DNA of 64,000 nucleotides from Bacteroidia bacterium (lineage in GTDB: Bacteria > Bacteroidota > Bacteroidia > J057). The notes under the pieces are model-generated. The model was not told where the DNA came from and did no database searches. It worked only from the letters and a program-made list of their open reading frames with translations. Location: contig JAUIGE010000002.1 in the NCBI GenBank assembly GCA_030430205.1, positions 1 through 64,000 on the forward strand. The letters run 5' to 3'. Each line of letters starts with the position of its first letter. Position 1 is the stretch's first letter. Positions 16,729 to 26,263 of the stretch are shown here, in pieces. The translations under genes and the position numbers were made by a program.

Positions 16729-17433
16729 ATGAAACAATCGGTCAAGAAAATATATGTAGTCATTCCGGCATTCAATGAGGAGGAGTCCATTCCCAAAGTA
16801 GTGGGGGATATTCCCGCAGGACTTGTGGAAGAGGTGGTGGTCGTGAGCAATGGCTCCACGGATCGCACCGAGGAAAAAGCGCGGGCAGCAGGAGCGACTG
16901 TATTATGTGAAGATCGCAAGGGCTATGGGGCTGCCTGTCTGAAAGGCCTGGCATATTTGGCAGAAAAAAAAGGGGCAGATCGCCCGGATATAGTGGTATT
17001 TGTCGATGGGGATTATTCAGACTATCCGGAGGAGATGCCTTTGTTGTTGAAACCTATTATAGAAGATGGCTTTGATTTGGTAATTGGTTCAAGGGATTTG
17101 GGAGAACGGGAAAAAGGGGCGATGCAGCCTCAGCAAATTTTCGGCAATTGGTTGGCAACGACTTTGATTCGTTGGCTCTACGGTGTCCGTTTCACGGATT
17201 TGGGGCCCTTTCGGGCAGTTAGCTATGACAAACTGCTGGAAATCAATATGCAGGACACCAATTTTGGGTGGACGGTAGAGATGCAGGTAAAAGCTGCAAA
17301 GCTCCGAATGGCATGTACGGAAGTAGCAGTAAATTACCGTCGCCGGATAGGGGTATCCAAAGTGACAGGCACTATCAGGGGGTCTATCATGGCGGGTTAC
17401 AAAATCCTATGGACGATCTTCAAATTACTTTAA
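16729..17433 (+). CDS. Family 2 glycosyltransferase (polyprenyl-phosphate mannosyl/glucosyltransferase-like)
   Basis: A 234-residue GT-A enzyme: YVVIPAFNEEESIPKVV, then the donor DxD region VFVDGDYSDYPEEM, then GSRDLGEREKGAMQPQQIFGN. This resembles dolichyl/polyprenyl-phosphate hexose synthases such as DPM1. It has no membrane helices. With the cellulose-synthase-like and GT-C genes downstream it could load a polyprenyl-phosphate sugar that the GT-C enzyme uses. The start at 16729 is where the fold begins; earlier codons overlap the aminotransferase gene. Confidence 0.88.
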   Translation: MKQSVKKIYVVIPAFNEEESIPKVVGDIPAGLVEEVVVVSNGSTDRTEEKARAAGATVLCEDRKGYGAACLKGLAYLAEKKGADRPDIVVFVDGDYSDYPEEMPLLLKPIIEDGFDLVIGSRDLGEREKGAMQPQQIFGNWLATTLIRWLYGVRFTDLGPFRAVSYDKLLEINMQDTNFGWTVEMQVKAAKLRMACTEVAVNYRRRIGVSKVTGTIRGSIMAGYKILWTIFKLL

Positions 17434-17440
17434 CACGGAC

Positions 17441-17473
17441 TTGATTTTACAACGGATAAAAGGTGTATATTTG
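17441..17473 (+). promoter_or_regulatory. Promoter of the cellulose-synthase-like gene
   Basis: TATATTTG (17466-17473) matches the Bacteroidota -7 consensus. A TTG at 17441-17443 is a possible -33 element, though at a long 22-base spacing. It lies about 45 bases before the start codon. Confidence 0.5.
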
Positions 17474-17517
17474 CAGCCTGAAAGCCAGGCGATTGCAAAA
17501 AAATAAAGTGCTCACAC

Positions 17518-19008
17518 ATGTTGATTTTGATTTTTCAATACCTGGTGGTAGGTATTTACTTGGTTTGCCTCTTGCTGATTGTTTTATATAGCATCGGTCA
17601 GCTCCATCTGGTTTTTACCTTTTACAAACATCGCAAAAACTATATTCCTGAGCCTCCATTAACTGGAGACAAAGGACTCCCATTTGTCACGATTCAGCTT
17701 CCTATATACAATGAATTGTATGTAGTAGACCGCCTGCTGGAGGCGACTGCCGGGCAAGACTATCCCAAAGATAGTTTTGAGATCCAGGTGCTGGATGATT
17801 CGGATGATGAGACAGTGGAGATGATCGCCCAAAAAGTAGCGGAGCTACAGGCAAGAGGAATCCAGATCCATCATGTACGCCGCCCCGAGCGCACAGGCTA
17901 CAAGGCTGGCGCCCTGGGCTATGGCCTGGACTTCGCCAAAGGCGAGTATATCGCCATCTTTGACGCGGACTTTTTGCCGCGCCCCAACTACCTGCGGTCT
18001 GCCATGGCGCAGTTTATTTCCGATGATATCGGCGTGGTGCAGGCTCGTTGGGAGCATATCAACCAGCATTACTCTCTCTTCACAGAGATTCAGGCTTTTC
18101 ACCTCGATGCGCACTTCACCATCGAGCAATTTGGTCGCTGCGCTGGCGGCTATTACCTCAATTTCAATGGCACTGCCGGTGTCTGGCGCAAAGAAACCAT
18201 TTACGACGCAGGCGGCTGGCATGCAGATACGCTGACTGAGGACCTCGACCTGAGCTACCGCGCTCAGATGAAGGGGTGGAAGTTTCGCTATGTAGATGAA
18301 ATCGGCGCGCCGGCAGAATTGCCGGCTGAGATGGGCGCTATCAAAAGCCAGCAATATCGCTGGATGAAAGGCGGGGCCGAGGTCGCCCGCAAGATGCTGC
18401 GCAAAGTCTGGAAATCTGACGCCCCTCTGGGGCGTAAGCTGCATGCTACCATGCACCTGATGAGCAGCTCGGTCTTTACCGTTGTATTGATACTCGGGGC
18501 CTGTAGCGTGCCTTTGCTCTATGTCAAGCATAGTTTGCTGGAAGGCCAAATGGGCTTGCTGGTATTTCCTATCGCTCTGCTGATCGCAGCTTTTATCATC
18601 CTGGCGATCTTCTATCTCGCTACCATGCTCAATCGCGAAAAGAGCCTGGGCGCTTCGCTCAAGCGACTTTTTCTGCATTATATCCCTTTTCTGGCCCTCT
18701 CCATGGGCCTTTCGCTCCATAACTCCATTGCCGTTATCCAGGGGTTTAGGGGCAAAAAGACACCTTTTATCCGTACGCCCAAGTTCAATATCATCGCCAA
18801 AGGGGATAAGTGGAAAAGCGTTGATTACCGGAGCAGGAAGGTAAAACCCAGTGTGTATGGCGAATTGCTCATGGCACTTTACTTTTGCGGAGGCATTTGT
18901 CTCGCTTTGTATTTTAACGATATGGCCATCCTGCCTTTTCTCATCATGCAATGTGTCGGCTTTGGGGTAATTGGATTTTTTAGCTTTAAACATGCGATGA
19001 GCAAGTGA
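17518..19008 (+). CDS. Cellulose-synthase-like processive family 2 glycosyltransferase
   Basis: A 496-residue membrane glycosyltransferase. An N-terminal helix (about 3-25) is followed by a cytoplasmic GT-A domain with D149/D151 in DADFLP, catalytic TEDLDL (E241/D242) and QQYRW at 278-282. Several C-terminal helices follow (about 315-335, 345-370, 400-415, 440-490). The D,D,D,Q(Q/R)xRW set marks processive GT2 enzymes, including cellulose, hyaluronan and glucomannan synthases. No PilZ domain or BcsB partner is adjacent, so bacterial cellulose is unlikely. It shares a 4-base overlap with the GT-C gene downstream. Confidence 0.92.
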   Translation: MLILIFQYLVVGIYLVCLLLIVLYSIGQLHLVFTFYKHRKNYIPEPPLTGDKGLPFVTIQLPIYNELYVVDRLLEATAGQDYPKDSFEIQVLDDSDDETVEMIAQKVAELQARGIQIHHVRRPERTGYKAGALGYGLDFAKGEYIAIFDADFLPRPNYLRSAMAQFISDDIGVVQARWEHINQHYSLFTEIQAFHLDAHFTIEQFGRCAGGYYLNFNGTAGVWRKETIYDAGGWHADTLTEDLDLSYRAQMKGWKFRYVDEIGAPAELPAEMGAIKSQQYRWMKGGAEVARKMLRKVWKSDAPLGRKLHATMHLMSSSVFTVVLILGACSVPLLYVKHSLLEGQMGLLVFPIALLIAAFIILAIFYLATMLNREKSLGASLKRLFLHYIPFLALSMGLSLHNSIAVIQGFRGKKTPFIRTPKFNIIAKGDKWKSVDYRSRKVKPSVYGELLMALYFCGGICLALYFNDMAILPFLIMQCVGFGVIGFFSFKHAMSK

Positions 19009-20339
19009 GGAAGGTAGTATTCTTCCTTTCAGCCCTCCTTTATTTTCTCCTTCTATTCGAAACTCCCCGAGAAAATTTCTGGCAGACCAGTCTGCTCTGG
19101 GGATTACTATTTATAGGGTATTTTTGGGTTTTAAGGTATTTTTTTCTGGAAAGAAAAATCAAGTATACCTGCCTACTGCCCACTGCCAACTGGAAACTCG
19201 CCCTCCTCGCTGCTGTAGCTTTTCGCATCATAGCCTGGCTGGCTTTGCCGGAATTGTCGGATGACTACTTCCGCTTTTTGTGGGACGGACAATTGCTGGC
19301 GCATGGAGACAATCCTTTCAGCAGACTGCCTTCGGCATATACCGCCGCCGAATATGCAGGCCTGGGCCTCAGTCAGACGCTATTTGAGGGACTCAACTCG
19401 CCGGATTACCACAGCATCTATCCCCCTGTCTGTCAGGGTGTTTTTTACCTGGCGGCAAGCATTTTCCCAGACAATATCTATGCTTCCGTTTTGCTGATGA
19501 AAGGCATTTTCTTCCTCGCAGAAGTGGGCAGCATTTTCCTCATCATCCAATTGCTCAGGCATTGGAAGCAAGACATCAACAAGGTTTTTCTCTACGCCCT
19601 CAATCCACTTGTCATCGTAGAGCTGGTCGGCAATTTGCACTTTGAGTGCCTGATGATTTTCTTTTTGCTTCTCAGCCTGTGGCTGCTGCTGAAAGTCAAC
19701 TGGCAGTTTTCTGCCATCGCTTTTGGGCTGGCTGTCAGCAGCAAACTGATCCCGCTGATGTTCCTGCCTTTGCTGATACGGCGGATTGGGTTTTGGCAGA
19801 CGATGGCCTATGGCAGCATCGTGATGCTCATCCTGCTGCTGGGATTTTTACCCATCTTTGATGTCGAGACCTTCCTGCATTTGCTGGAAAGTGTACAATT
19901 GTACTTTCAGCAATTTGAGTTTAATGCAGGCATCTACTACCTGCTCAGGGCCGTGGGCAAATGGCTGACAGGCTATAACCTGATTTTATATTTAGGGCCT
20001 GCTCTGTCTCTGCTCAGTTTTGCCGGAATCATGTGGATCGCTTTTCGCAGAAAAAAAGTGACAGTCGATTCGCTCCCCCTCAGCATGCTGGCCGTTTTGC
20101 TGCTGTACCTGCTGCTTGCGACCACCGTTCATCCCTGGTATGTGATCCCATTGGTCGCGCTGGCTACTTTTTGTGATTTCAGGTTTCCCTACATTTGGAG
20201 CGCATTGCTTATCCTGACCTATGCGACTTATCAGACCGCTGCCTATGAAGAGAATATGTACCTGATGGCGTTGGAATATGCAGCGCTTTTTGCGTTATTA
20301 TATCTTGAAAGAGGGAAGTGGAAGTTGTTGTATCGATAA
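19005..20339 (+). CDS. GT-C type membrane mannosyltransferase-like protein
   Basis: A 444-residue integral membrane protein with about ten helices. The LPELSDDYFRFLWDGQLLAHGDNPF loop after the second helix carries the acidic DD pair expected for GT-C enzymes that use polyprenyl-phosphate sugars. HPWYVIPLVAL near the end is typical of GT87/MptA-like mannosyltransferases. It starts with GTG and overlaps the stop of the previous gene (GTGA), showing translational coupling. A short 7-bp-period run lies inside the gene near codons 56-63. Confidence 0.82.
   Translation: MRKVVFFLSALLYFLLLFETPRENFWQTSLLWGLLFIGYFWVLRYFFLERKIKYTCLLPTANWKLALLAAVAFRIIAWLALPELSDDYFRFLWDGQLLAHGDNPFSRLPSAYTAAEYAGLGLSQTLFEGLNSPDYHSIYPPVCQGVFYLAASIFPDNIYASVLLMKGIFFLAEVGSIFLIIQLLRHWKQDINKVFLYALNPLVIVELVGNLHFECLMIFFLLLSLWLLLKVNWQFSAIAFGLAVSSKLIPLMFLPLLIRRIGFWQTMAYGSIVMLILLLGFLPIFDVETFLHLLESVQLYFQQFEFNAGIYYLLRAVGKWLTGYNLILYLGPALSLLSFAGIMWIAFRRKKVTVDSLPLSMLAVLLLYLLLATTVHPWYVIPLVALATFCDFRFPYIWSALLILTYATYQTAAYEENMYLMALEYAALFALLYLERGKWKLLYR
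19172..19192. repeat. Three heptamer units inside a coding sequence
   Basis: CCTACTG, CCCACTG and CCAACTG lie back to back, followed by a degenerate GAAACTC. Three units equal 21 bases, so the reading frame is kept. The unit is nearly the same as that of the intergenic array at 9205-9288. Confidence 0.75.
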
Positions 20340-20424
20340 GGAAAAAGGAGAAAAAAAAACTAAATGCTACCTAAACCGTTATGCACGGTGTTAGCTTAAT
20401 TTCTGTCTGAAAAGTGCTTTCTAC

Positions 20425-21684
20425 ATGTCTACAAAAACACTTAGTTGTCCGGCCCTTGTCCTTTGTCCCCAAAAATCAAAAGAAGCCCTGGTCGTCTCTT
20501 CCGACCATCGGACTTTTTCTGCTATCGCTGAGGTTCCCTGGTCCGAGCTTTGGTCGCTCATTCCCCCTAACCGCTTGTTATTGCGTTATGACTACCTGAG
20601 AGCCATAGAGCAGGCCAATCCGGACATGGACTTTCGCTATGTGATTTTGTACAAAAACAACAAAGCCGCAGGCTTTATCTATTTTCAAATCCTCCCACTG
20701 GAGTGGGATCGGCTGCAGGCTTACAGCAGCAACAGTTCCAACAAATTTGTCAATTGGCTGGGCCAGCACCTCGCCCGGCGCATATTGCGCAAGGATGCTT
20801 CCCTGCTTATCTGCGGCAACGCCTTTATCTCTGGAGATTATGGTTTTCACTATGAAAACATGACGCGCATAGAAGCCTTGAAAAGGCTTATGAATGTAGC
20901 GGAAAACATCCGCTCCAATGAGAAAAACATCACAGGTATTTTGCTCAAAGACCTCGAGCTGGAAGACGATTTGATCCTCAGTCCCTTTGCCTATAACCGC
21001 TTTTCTGCCGACCCCAATATGGTCCTGCAGATTTCTCCTTCATGGAAAAATATATCGGATTATACCGCTGCCATGAGCAGCAAATACCGCCAAAGAGCAA
21101 AGTCTGCCTACAAAAAAAGCGCAAAGCTGGAAGTCCGCGAATTGGACGTGGAAGGCTTGAAAACATACCAGGAAGAAACGATGCTGCTTTTTGAGCAGAT
21201 GATACAGGAGGAGACTTTCAACCTGAAAAACATTTCGCCTGACTATTTCATTAAGCTAAAGGCTGAGTTGGGGAAAGAGTTGCGGGTGCGGGCATATTTT
21301 CTGGAAGGGAAAATGCTGTCATTTTTTACTTCCCTGACGCATGGAAGGCGCATGGAAGCCCACTATGTAGGCTTTGATCTGGCTTCTAACAGAGAGCTGA
21401 AACTCTATCAGCGCATGCTGTATGACCTGGTAGAAATTGCAATCGCGCAGGAAGCGCGGGAGCTTTCTTTTGGCAGGACAGCTCTTGAGATCAAGAGCTG
21501 CTTAGGGGCGCAGCCCGAGGAGTTGAGCCTTTTTCTCAAAGTTTCCAACCCCTTTGTCAACAAATTGGTGGGTCCCAATATCCGCAAGATCGCGCCAGAA
21601 GCCTGGCAGCAGCGAAATCCTTTCAAAGAGGATTATGAGCCTGCGATTTCCTCAAAAAAACACTCCCTGCAACGGGGTTCGTAG
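20425..21684 (+). CDS. GNAT-fold N-acyltransferase (FemAB/peptidogalycan-like)
   Basis: A 419-residue protein. Residues about 190-370 look like a GNAT/FemAB-type acyltransferase: [34 protein letters not shown], then [25 protein letters not shown] and [19 protein letters not shown], a pattern seen in peptidogalycan biosynthesis proteins. It may aminoacylate or acylate a cell-surface glycan or lipid. It follows the glycan genes by 85 bases. Its last 52 bases overlap the convergent thymidine kinase gene. Confidence 0.75.
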   Translation: MSTKTLSCPALVLCPQKSKEALVVSSDHRTFSAIAEVPWSELWSLIPPNRLLLRYDYLRAIEQANPDMDFRYVILYKNNKAAGFIYFQILPLEWDRLQAYSSNSSNKFVNWLGQHLARRILRKDASLLICGNAFISGDYGFHYENMTRIEALKRLMNVAENIRSNEKNITGILLKDLELEDDLILSPFAYNRFSADPNMVLQISPSWKNISDYTAAMSSKYRQRAKSAYKKSAKLEVRELDVEGLKTYQEETMLLFEQMIQEETFNLKNISPDYFIKLKAELGKELRVRAYFLEGKMLSFFTSLTHGRRMEAHYVGFDLASNRELKLYQRMLYDLVEIAIAQEARELSFGRTALEIKSCLGAQPEELSLFLKVSNPFVNKLVGPNIRKIAPEAWQQRNPFKEDYEPAISSKKHSLQRGS

Positions 21685-22229
21685 GACTCCTTTTCTCCGA
21701 GCATCACCTGGCTTTCGCCGGCTTTCAATCTATAGGAATAGTTGGCCAGTCGGCCGCAGCGCTGGCAGATGGCGTGCACCTTGGTGACAAACTCAGCCCG
21801 CGCCAGCAGGCGGGGCATAGGGCCAAAAGGCTCTCCCATATAATCCATATCGAGGCCCGCCACGATCACCCTGCAACCTTTGTTGCAGAGGCTGCGCACC
21901 ACATCTACGATGCCTGCATCAAAAAACTGAGCTTCATCTACGCCCACCACCTGGGTGCCGGCGGAGAGCAGCAGGATCTGCTGGGAGGAGGAGACAGGCG
22001 TGGAAGGGATAGCCCGGCTATCATGTGAGACGATTTTGTCCTCGCTGTAGCGCGTATCCATCTGCGGTTTGAAGATCATTACCTTCTGGTTGGCGATCTG
22101 TGCCCGCCGCAGGCGGCGGATGAGTTCTTCCGTTTTCCCCGAAAACATGCCGCCACAAATCACCTCCAGCCAGCCCATCTGGTGATCGGGAGAATTCCTT
22201 TTTATAAACATCGCCTTATCGTGCTCCAT
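21633..22229 (-). CDS. tdk: Thymidine kinase
   Basis: A 198-residue type II thymidine kinase, phosphorylating thymidine with ATP in nucleotide salvage. Visible motifs are the P-loop [16 protein letters not shown], the VDEAQFF Walker B/lasso region, zinc ligands CQRCG and CREC, and the nucleoside-binding YEPRCR segment. The start at 22229 (MEHDK) gives the usual family length; an ATG at 22211 is the alternative. A longer frame would run into the divergent gene. Its 3-prime end overlaps the acyltransferase gene by 52 bases tail to tail. Confidence 0.95.
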   Translation of the reverse strand: MEHDKAMFIKRNSPDHQMGWLEVICGGMFSGKTEELIRRLRRAQIANQKVMIFKPQMDTRYSEDKIVSHDSRAIPSTPVSSSQQILLLSAGTQVVGVDEAQFFDAGIVDVVRSLCNKGCRVIVAGLDMDYMGEPFGPMPRLLARAEFVTKVHAICQRCGRLANYSYRLKAGESQVMLGEKESYEPRCRECFFEEIAGS

Positions 22230-22330
22230 TTGCTTCTTTTTCAATAAGCCACGAAATTCCTTGAAATGCAGGAACTTTGCAAGCGGGCCCCGGAGTTTAA
22301 TCCAATCAAAAATTTGTATATTTTTGAGCC

Positions 22331-22921
22331 ATGCCTGGTATTGTCCTTCACAGCAACACCTCCACGACACACGCCACAAATTTAGCTGAAAGCCTCTCTT
22401 TTCAGGCCATTGAACTGCCTTATGGGCAGCCGTCATTTCCTGATCTCCAAAATACAGACATCGCAGTCCTCATACTGGAGCCCAATTTTTTGAAAAAAGA
22501 AATTGAAAACGATCCTTTTTTGGATGAAATTCTTTCCAAAAGCCTGGAAGAGGACTTCCATTTGGTGCCTGTTTTACTTGCCGAATGCGCATGGGAAGAG
22601 TCCATCTATAGCGGCCTGGCTTTTTTGCCCGCCGACAAAGTGCCTGTGCTTTCTCATACAGATGTGGGGAAACATCTGCGTGTGATGGAGGCATTTTCCC
22701 GCCAAATCAAAGAGATAGAGCATAATATGTATCTCAAAAAGGAGAAACCCCATGCCTACCTCCGCCACCAAAAAAAGCTCGCTAAAAAGGAAAAAGGCTC
22801 AAGCTTTTGGGTCGTAGCGACCAGACTGGGCTGGAAACTGTTGCCACCCGGAGTCAGGTGGCTCGTCCGAATCGGCCTCGGCGGCATAGTTGCCGCGATC
22901 ACTTACCTCCTTTTTGGCTAA
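22331..22921 (+). CDS. TIR-like domain protein with C-terminal membrane anchor
   Basis: A 196-residue protein. Residues about 40-130 look like the middle and end of a bacterial TIR-like domain: [19 protein letters not shown], then [31 protein letters not shown] and a closing helix. Glu66, in the helix after EPNFLKKE, is a possible match for the NADase Glu. The first strand is short and lacks the usual FISY motif, so the fold may be divergent. A basic linker (KKLAKKEKG) leads to a C-terminal membrane helix (about 175-195). Bacterial TIR proteins often consume NAD+ in defence, but this one could be inactive. I am moderately sure of the TIR relation. Confidence 0.55.
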   Translation: MPGIVLHSNTSTTHATNLAESLSFQAIELPYGQPSFPDLQNTDIAVLILEPNFLKKEIENDPFLDEILSKSLEEDFHLVPVLLAECAWEESIYSGLAFLPADKVPVLSHTDVGKHLRVMEAFSRQIKEIEHNMYLKKEKPHAYLRHQKKLAKKEKGSSFWVVATRLGWKLLPPGVRWLVRIGLGGIVAAITYLLFG

Positions 22922-22984
22922 ATAAATTTCAGCAAAAGCTTACGGCTCTGCTACAAAATAGCTAATTTCGCGCCCTTAAAGAGT

Positions 22985-23065
22985 GGACGCAGATCACACT
23001 GATTGTTATGATTAACACAGTATTTTCAGCATGCTGTATCATAAAAATCTGCATTAACAGCGTCC
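22985..23065. repeat. 81-bp imperfect inverted-repeat element, copy 1
   Basis: GGACGC at the left end pairs with GCGTCC at the right end. Inside, CTGATTGTTATGAT on the left mirrors ATCATAAAAATCTGC on the right, and the centre holds CAGCATGCTG. The same plan and length recur at 54881-54961. It lies in the 5-prime leader of aspS and could fold as RNA. Confidence 0.7.
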
Positions 23066-23079
23066 CCTCCAACTTCCAA

Positions 23080-23100
23080 AACGAAGAACGAAAAACGAAA
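23080..23100. repeat. Short heptamer run (AACGAAA)x3
   Basis: AACGAAG, AACGAAA and AACGAAA lie in tandem and end 9 bases before the aspS start codon. This is the shortest intergenic member of the 7-bp-period set. Confidence 0.6.
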
Positions 23101-23109
23101 AAACGAAAC

Positions 23110-24879
23110 ATGCTACGATCACATACCTGTGGAGAATTACGCCCTGCTCATATCGGACAAGAAGTCACCCTTTGCGGGTGGGTACAAAAAACCCGCGATT
23201 TAGGATATATACTGTTTTTGGACTTGCGTGACCGCTATGGCATCACCCAGGTTTCCATCAAGTCAGATGAGCAGGCAGATTTGTATGAAAAAGCACAAGA
23301 TGTGGGGCGGGAGTATGTGCTGGAAGTAAAAGGAAAAGTGGTGGAGCGCGAAAGCAAAAACGACAAAATGCCGACAGGCCATATAGAGATCATCCCTGAT
23401 TCTATCCGGGTACTGAATGAAGCGAAGCTTCCTCCTTTCAAAATCGAAGATGAGACAGACGGAGGCGAAGAGCTGCGCATGGAGTATCGCTATCTCGATA
23501 TTCGCCGGCCCAAAGTGGCCCGCAACCTGATGATTCGCGCCAAAATGATGAGCGCTATCCGCTCCTATCTCGATGGTCAGAGCTTTGTGGAAGTCGAAAC
23601 GCCTTTCCTCATCAAGTCTACACCGGAAGGTGCGCGTGACTTCATCGTGCCTTCGCGCCTGCATCACGGCACTTTTTACGCTTTGCCGCAGTCTCCGCAG
23701 ATCCTGAAGCAATTGCTCATGGTAGCGGGCATGGACCGCTACTACCAGATCGTGAAATGCTTTCGCGATGAGGACTTCCGCGGAGACCGCCAGCCGGAAT
23801 TTACGCAGGTAGACTGCGAGATGTCTTTTGTCAATCAGGATGACATCTTCAGCATGTTTGAAGGCATGACAAAGCATGTCTTCAAGCAGGTAATCGGCTA
23901 TGATCTACCCGATTTTGATCGGCTCAGATATGCAGACGCCATGCGTCTCTATGGCAGCGATAAGCCTGACCGCCGCTTCGGCGCGGAGATCGTTGAACTC
24001 AACGAAGTACTCGGAGGCACCGACTTCAGCGTCTTCAACAGCATCATCGAAAGCGATGGCCTCATCGCAGGCATCGTTTGTAAGGGCTGTGCGGGCTACA
24101 GCCGCAAGCAAACAGACAAACTCATCAATTGGGTCAAAGACCCGCAGATCGGCGGTACGGGCCTTGTATTTATCAAATACAATGAAGACGGCACCTACAA
24201 ATCCTCTGTAGATAAATTTTATAGCGAGGAGCATCTGGCGCGCATCTGCGCACATGCCGGCGCACAGCCAGGTGACATGATCCTGGTGGTAGCTGACAAG
24301 CTCAAAGGCAAAACCCGCAAAGTGCTCGGCAAGCTTCGCCTGCACATGGCACAGGAAGAAGGCTGGATCAACAAAAACGACTGGTCCGTTTTCTGGGTGG
24401 TTGACTTCCCGCTCTTCGAAGAAGACGAAGAAACCGGCAAGCTGACCTTTGCGCACCACCCCTTCTGTATGCCTCGTGAAGGGGACGTCGATTACCTTGA
24501 AAGCGACCCGCAGCGCGTGATCGCCCAAAGCTATGACCTCGTCATGAACGGCAACGAGATCGTCTCGGGCTCCATTCGTATCCACGACCGCAAGGTCCAG
24601 GGGAAGATATTTGACATCCTCGGTCTCTCCGAGGAGGAGAAAGAAGCCAAATTTGGCTTCATGTTGCGTGCCTTCGAATACGGCGCGCCGCCACACGGAG
24701 GCTGTGCATTTGGCCTCGACCGCTGGGCGATGTTGCTGGCTGGCGAAAACAGCATAAGGGATGTCATCCCTTTCCCTAAGACGGCCGGTGGCCGTGACCT
24801 GATGATGGACGCGCCGGCAGGCGTGGCAGGAGAGGCGTTGACGGATCTGGGGATCCGACTTGTTGAAGGGAAGAAGTAG
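23110..24879 (+). CDS. aspS: Aspartyl-tRNA synthetase
   Basis: A 589-residue class IIb synthetase charging tRNA-Asp, close to the usual bacterial length of about 590. The N-terminal OB-fold anticodon-binding domain (about 1-110) includes LCGWVQKTRDLGYILFLDLRD. Class II motifs follow: motif 1 near FVEVETPFLIKSTPEGARDF, motif 2 with CFRDEDFRGDRQPEFTQVD, and motif 3 with GGCAFGLDRWAMLL. The bacterial GAD insertion lies between motifs 2 and 3. I chose the ATG at 23110 because family members begin MLRSHTCGEL; an upstream ATG at 23008 would translate the repeat element. Confidence 0.98.
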   Translation: MLRSHTCGELRPAHIGQEVTLCGWVQKTRDLGYILFLDLRDRYGITQVSIKSDEQADLYEKAQDVGREYVLEVKGKVVERESKNDKMPTGHIEIIPDSIRVLNEAKLPPFKIEDETDGGEELRMEYRYLDIRRPKVARNLMIRAKMMSAIRSYLDGQSFVEVETPFLIKSTPEGARDFIVPSRLHHGTFYALPQSPQILKQLLMVAGMDRYYQIVKCFRDEDFRGDRQPEFTQVDCEMSFVNQDDIFSMFEGMTKHVFKQVIGYDLPDFDRLRYADAMRLYGSDKPDRRFGAEIVELNEVLGGTDFSVFNSIIESDGLIAGIVCKGCAGYSRKQTDKLINWVKDPQIGGTGLVFIKYNEDGTYKSSVDKFYSEEHLARICAHAGAQPGDMILVVADKLKGKTRKVLGKLRLHMAQEEGWINKNDWSVFWVVDFPLFEEDEETGKLTFAHHPFCMPREGDVDYLESDPQRVIAQSYDLVMNGNEIVSGSIRIHDRKVQGKIFDILGLSEEEKEAKFGFMLRAFEYGAPPHGGCAFGLDRWAMLLAGENSIRDVIPFPKTAGGRDLMMDAPAGVAGEALTDLGIRLVEGKK

Positions 24880-24902
24880 GAAAATTTCATAACTTGCCCA
24901 TT

Positions 24903-26093
24903 ATGAAAACCGCAATCTTTTCCCTCCTTGCTCTTTGTTTGCTCCTTTCAGCATGCGAAGGCTTTTTCGGCAAAAAAACAGACTCCACTTTTCTGGATGT
25001 GCCGGTCTATGACCAACGTCAGGTGGCCTATGTGCCTATTCAGCCTGTGATAGACGATTTGGTGCGTCCGGTGGACGTGATTGCGGGTTGGGATGAGTTG
25101 ATCTATGTGGCTGATGGAGGGACAGAGGAAATCATTTCCTACGATCAGGCAGGCAATGAGCTAGGGAGATTTACGGTACCAGGACTGCATGCGATCGCTC
25201 AGGATCGCCGCCTGGACATACTCGCGCTGGGCCGCAAGGACACCAATATCAACGGTACGGATTTTTCCCTGCCTGCCATATACCGTATTGATTTAAACAA
25301 AAATGGCGATTATGGTCTGCAAAATGCTTTTATCAAACGGACCATCGTTCATCCTTTTTACTATAAATCCAGTACGCCCAGTGGCAATGAGGTCCAATCC
25401 CGCTTCGGCGGGATAGATGTGAGGGCGGATAACCGCTACTATGTCAGCCGAAATGGCCCATCCAATTCTACCACCCAATTTGGGGGGCCTGATGATGCGG
25501 TTTTGCTTTTTGACGATAAGGATGTGTATATCACACCGGTGGTAGTGAGCACCTCTATTGGGTTGTTTAACAACTATTTTCAAAAACCTCAGGGCATAGC
25601 GACCTTTGCCAAGCCGCCCCAATCTCCTGCTGTCAACAGGGATGGTGGGTTTCTTTTTACCTCTACCTCTCCGGTAGCCGCGCTGAAAGTCCAGTGGATA
25701 GATTTTATCTCTACCGACTTTGGCGCCAGCTACGAAGCCCGCCAGCTCAATGCCGGCGATACCAGCAAAGCCAGTGGCTTTTTGTATGAAGCGGGACGCT
25801 TTGACAGTCCCCTCGACATCACCATCGCTGGCGATGGTAGCAACTACATCTTTGTGGTCGATGCGGAGAAAGATTCTCTTTATCAATTTAATGGCCTCGG
25901 TTACGAGGGCGTGAATCCGCCTGCGGGTGCCAAATCCAATAAGGCGATTCTTGCCTCCTTTGGAGGCACAGGTGAGGGACTCAGCCAGTTTAGAGAGCCA
26001 AGTGGCGTAGCCTATTTGCGGGAGATCGTATATGTGGCTGATGCCGGAAATGGCCGCCTGCTTCGCTTCAAACTGACCACAGACTTCGATTAA
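24903..26093 (+). CDS. NHL-repeat-like lipoprotein
   Basis: A 396-residue lipoprotein (lipobox LSAC, Cys18) whose body looks like a six-bladed NHL-type propeller: LVRPVDVIAGWDELIYVADGG, then SPLDITIAGDGSNYIFVVDAEKDSLYQF, then FREPSGVAYLREIVYVADAGNGRLLRF. Such propellers bind ligands or proteins at the cell surface. Function unknown. It follows aspS by 23 bases and may share its transcript. I chose the start at 24903 over one three codons earlier because of the MK-type signal peptide. Confidence 0.8.
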   Translation: MKTAIFSLLALCLLLSACEGFFGKKTDSTFLDVPVYDQRQVAYVPIQPVIDDLVRPVDVIAGWDELIYVADGGTEEIISYDQAGNELGRFTVPGLHAIAQDRRLDILALGRKDTNINGTDFSLPAIYRIDLNKNGDYGLQNAFIKRTIVHPFYYKSSTPSGNEVQSRFGGIDVRADNRYYVSRNGPSNSTTQFGGPDDAVLLFDDKDVYITPVVVSTSIGLFNNYFQKPQGIATFAKPPQSPAVNRDGGFLFTSTSPVAALKVQWIDFISTDFGASYEARQLNAGDTSKASGFLYEAGRFDSPLDITIAGDGSNYIFVVDAEKDSLYQFNGLGYEGVNPPAGAKSNKAILASFGGTGEGLSQFREPSGVAYLREIVYVADAGNGRLLRFKLTTDFD

Positions 26094-26118
26094 ATTTTGT
26101 AACTTCAGCTTATGCCTG

Positions 26119-26181
26119 TAGTTGGCAGTAAGCAGTTGGCAGTAAGCAGTAAGCAGTTGGCAGTTGGCAGTAAGCAGTTGT
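26119..26181. repeat. Heptamer tandem array (CAGTTGG/CAGTAAG)x9
   Basis: Nine 7-bp units in which CAGTTGG and CAGTAAG alternate irregularly, with first and last units slightly changed. The array lies between two genes of the same direction, right after the stop of the NHL lipoprotein gene. Confidence 0.95.
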
Positions 26182-26263
26182 TTACTGAACTACTCACTTA
26201 TGTAGGGAACTCTGCATAAGGGAGAAGGTAAATTAAAGATATATTAGCCATAAAGCTGAAGTT

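Noticed and set aside
17845-18993. Open frame of 382 codons antisense to the cellulose-synthase-like gene
   Set aside because: The plus strand carries clear GT2 catalytic motifs and membrane helices; the antisense product has no recognisable domain.
20370-20395. Integron attC-like site (CCGTTATGCACGG near GTTAGC)
   Set aside because: Only one short palindrome is present, without a second core site or cassette structure.
22963-22970. TAATTTCG before aspS as a promoter
   Set aside because: It deviates from TAnnTTTG and no clear -33 element was found, so it was not listed as a feature.
23905-24696. Long open frame of 263 codons antisense to aspS
   Set aside because: It is a shadow of a GC-skewed synthetase gene, with no family-like motif and no start signal.
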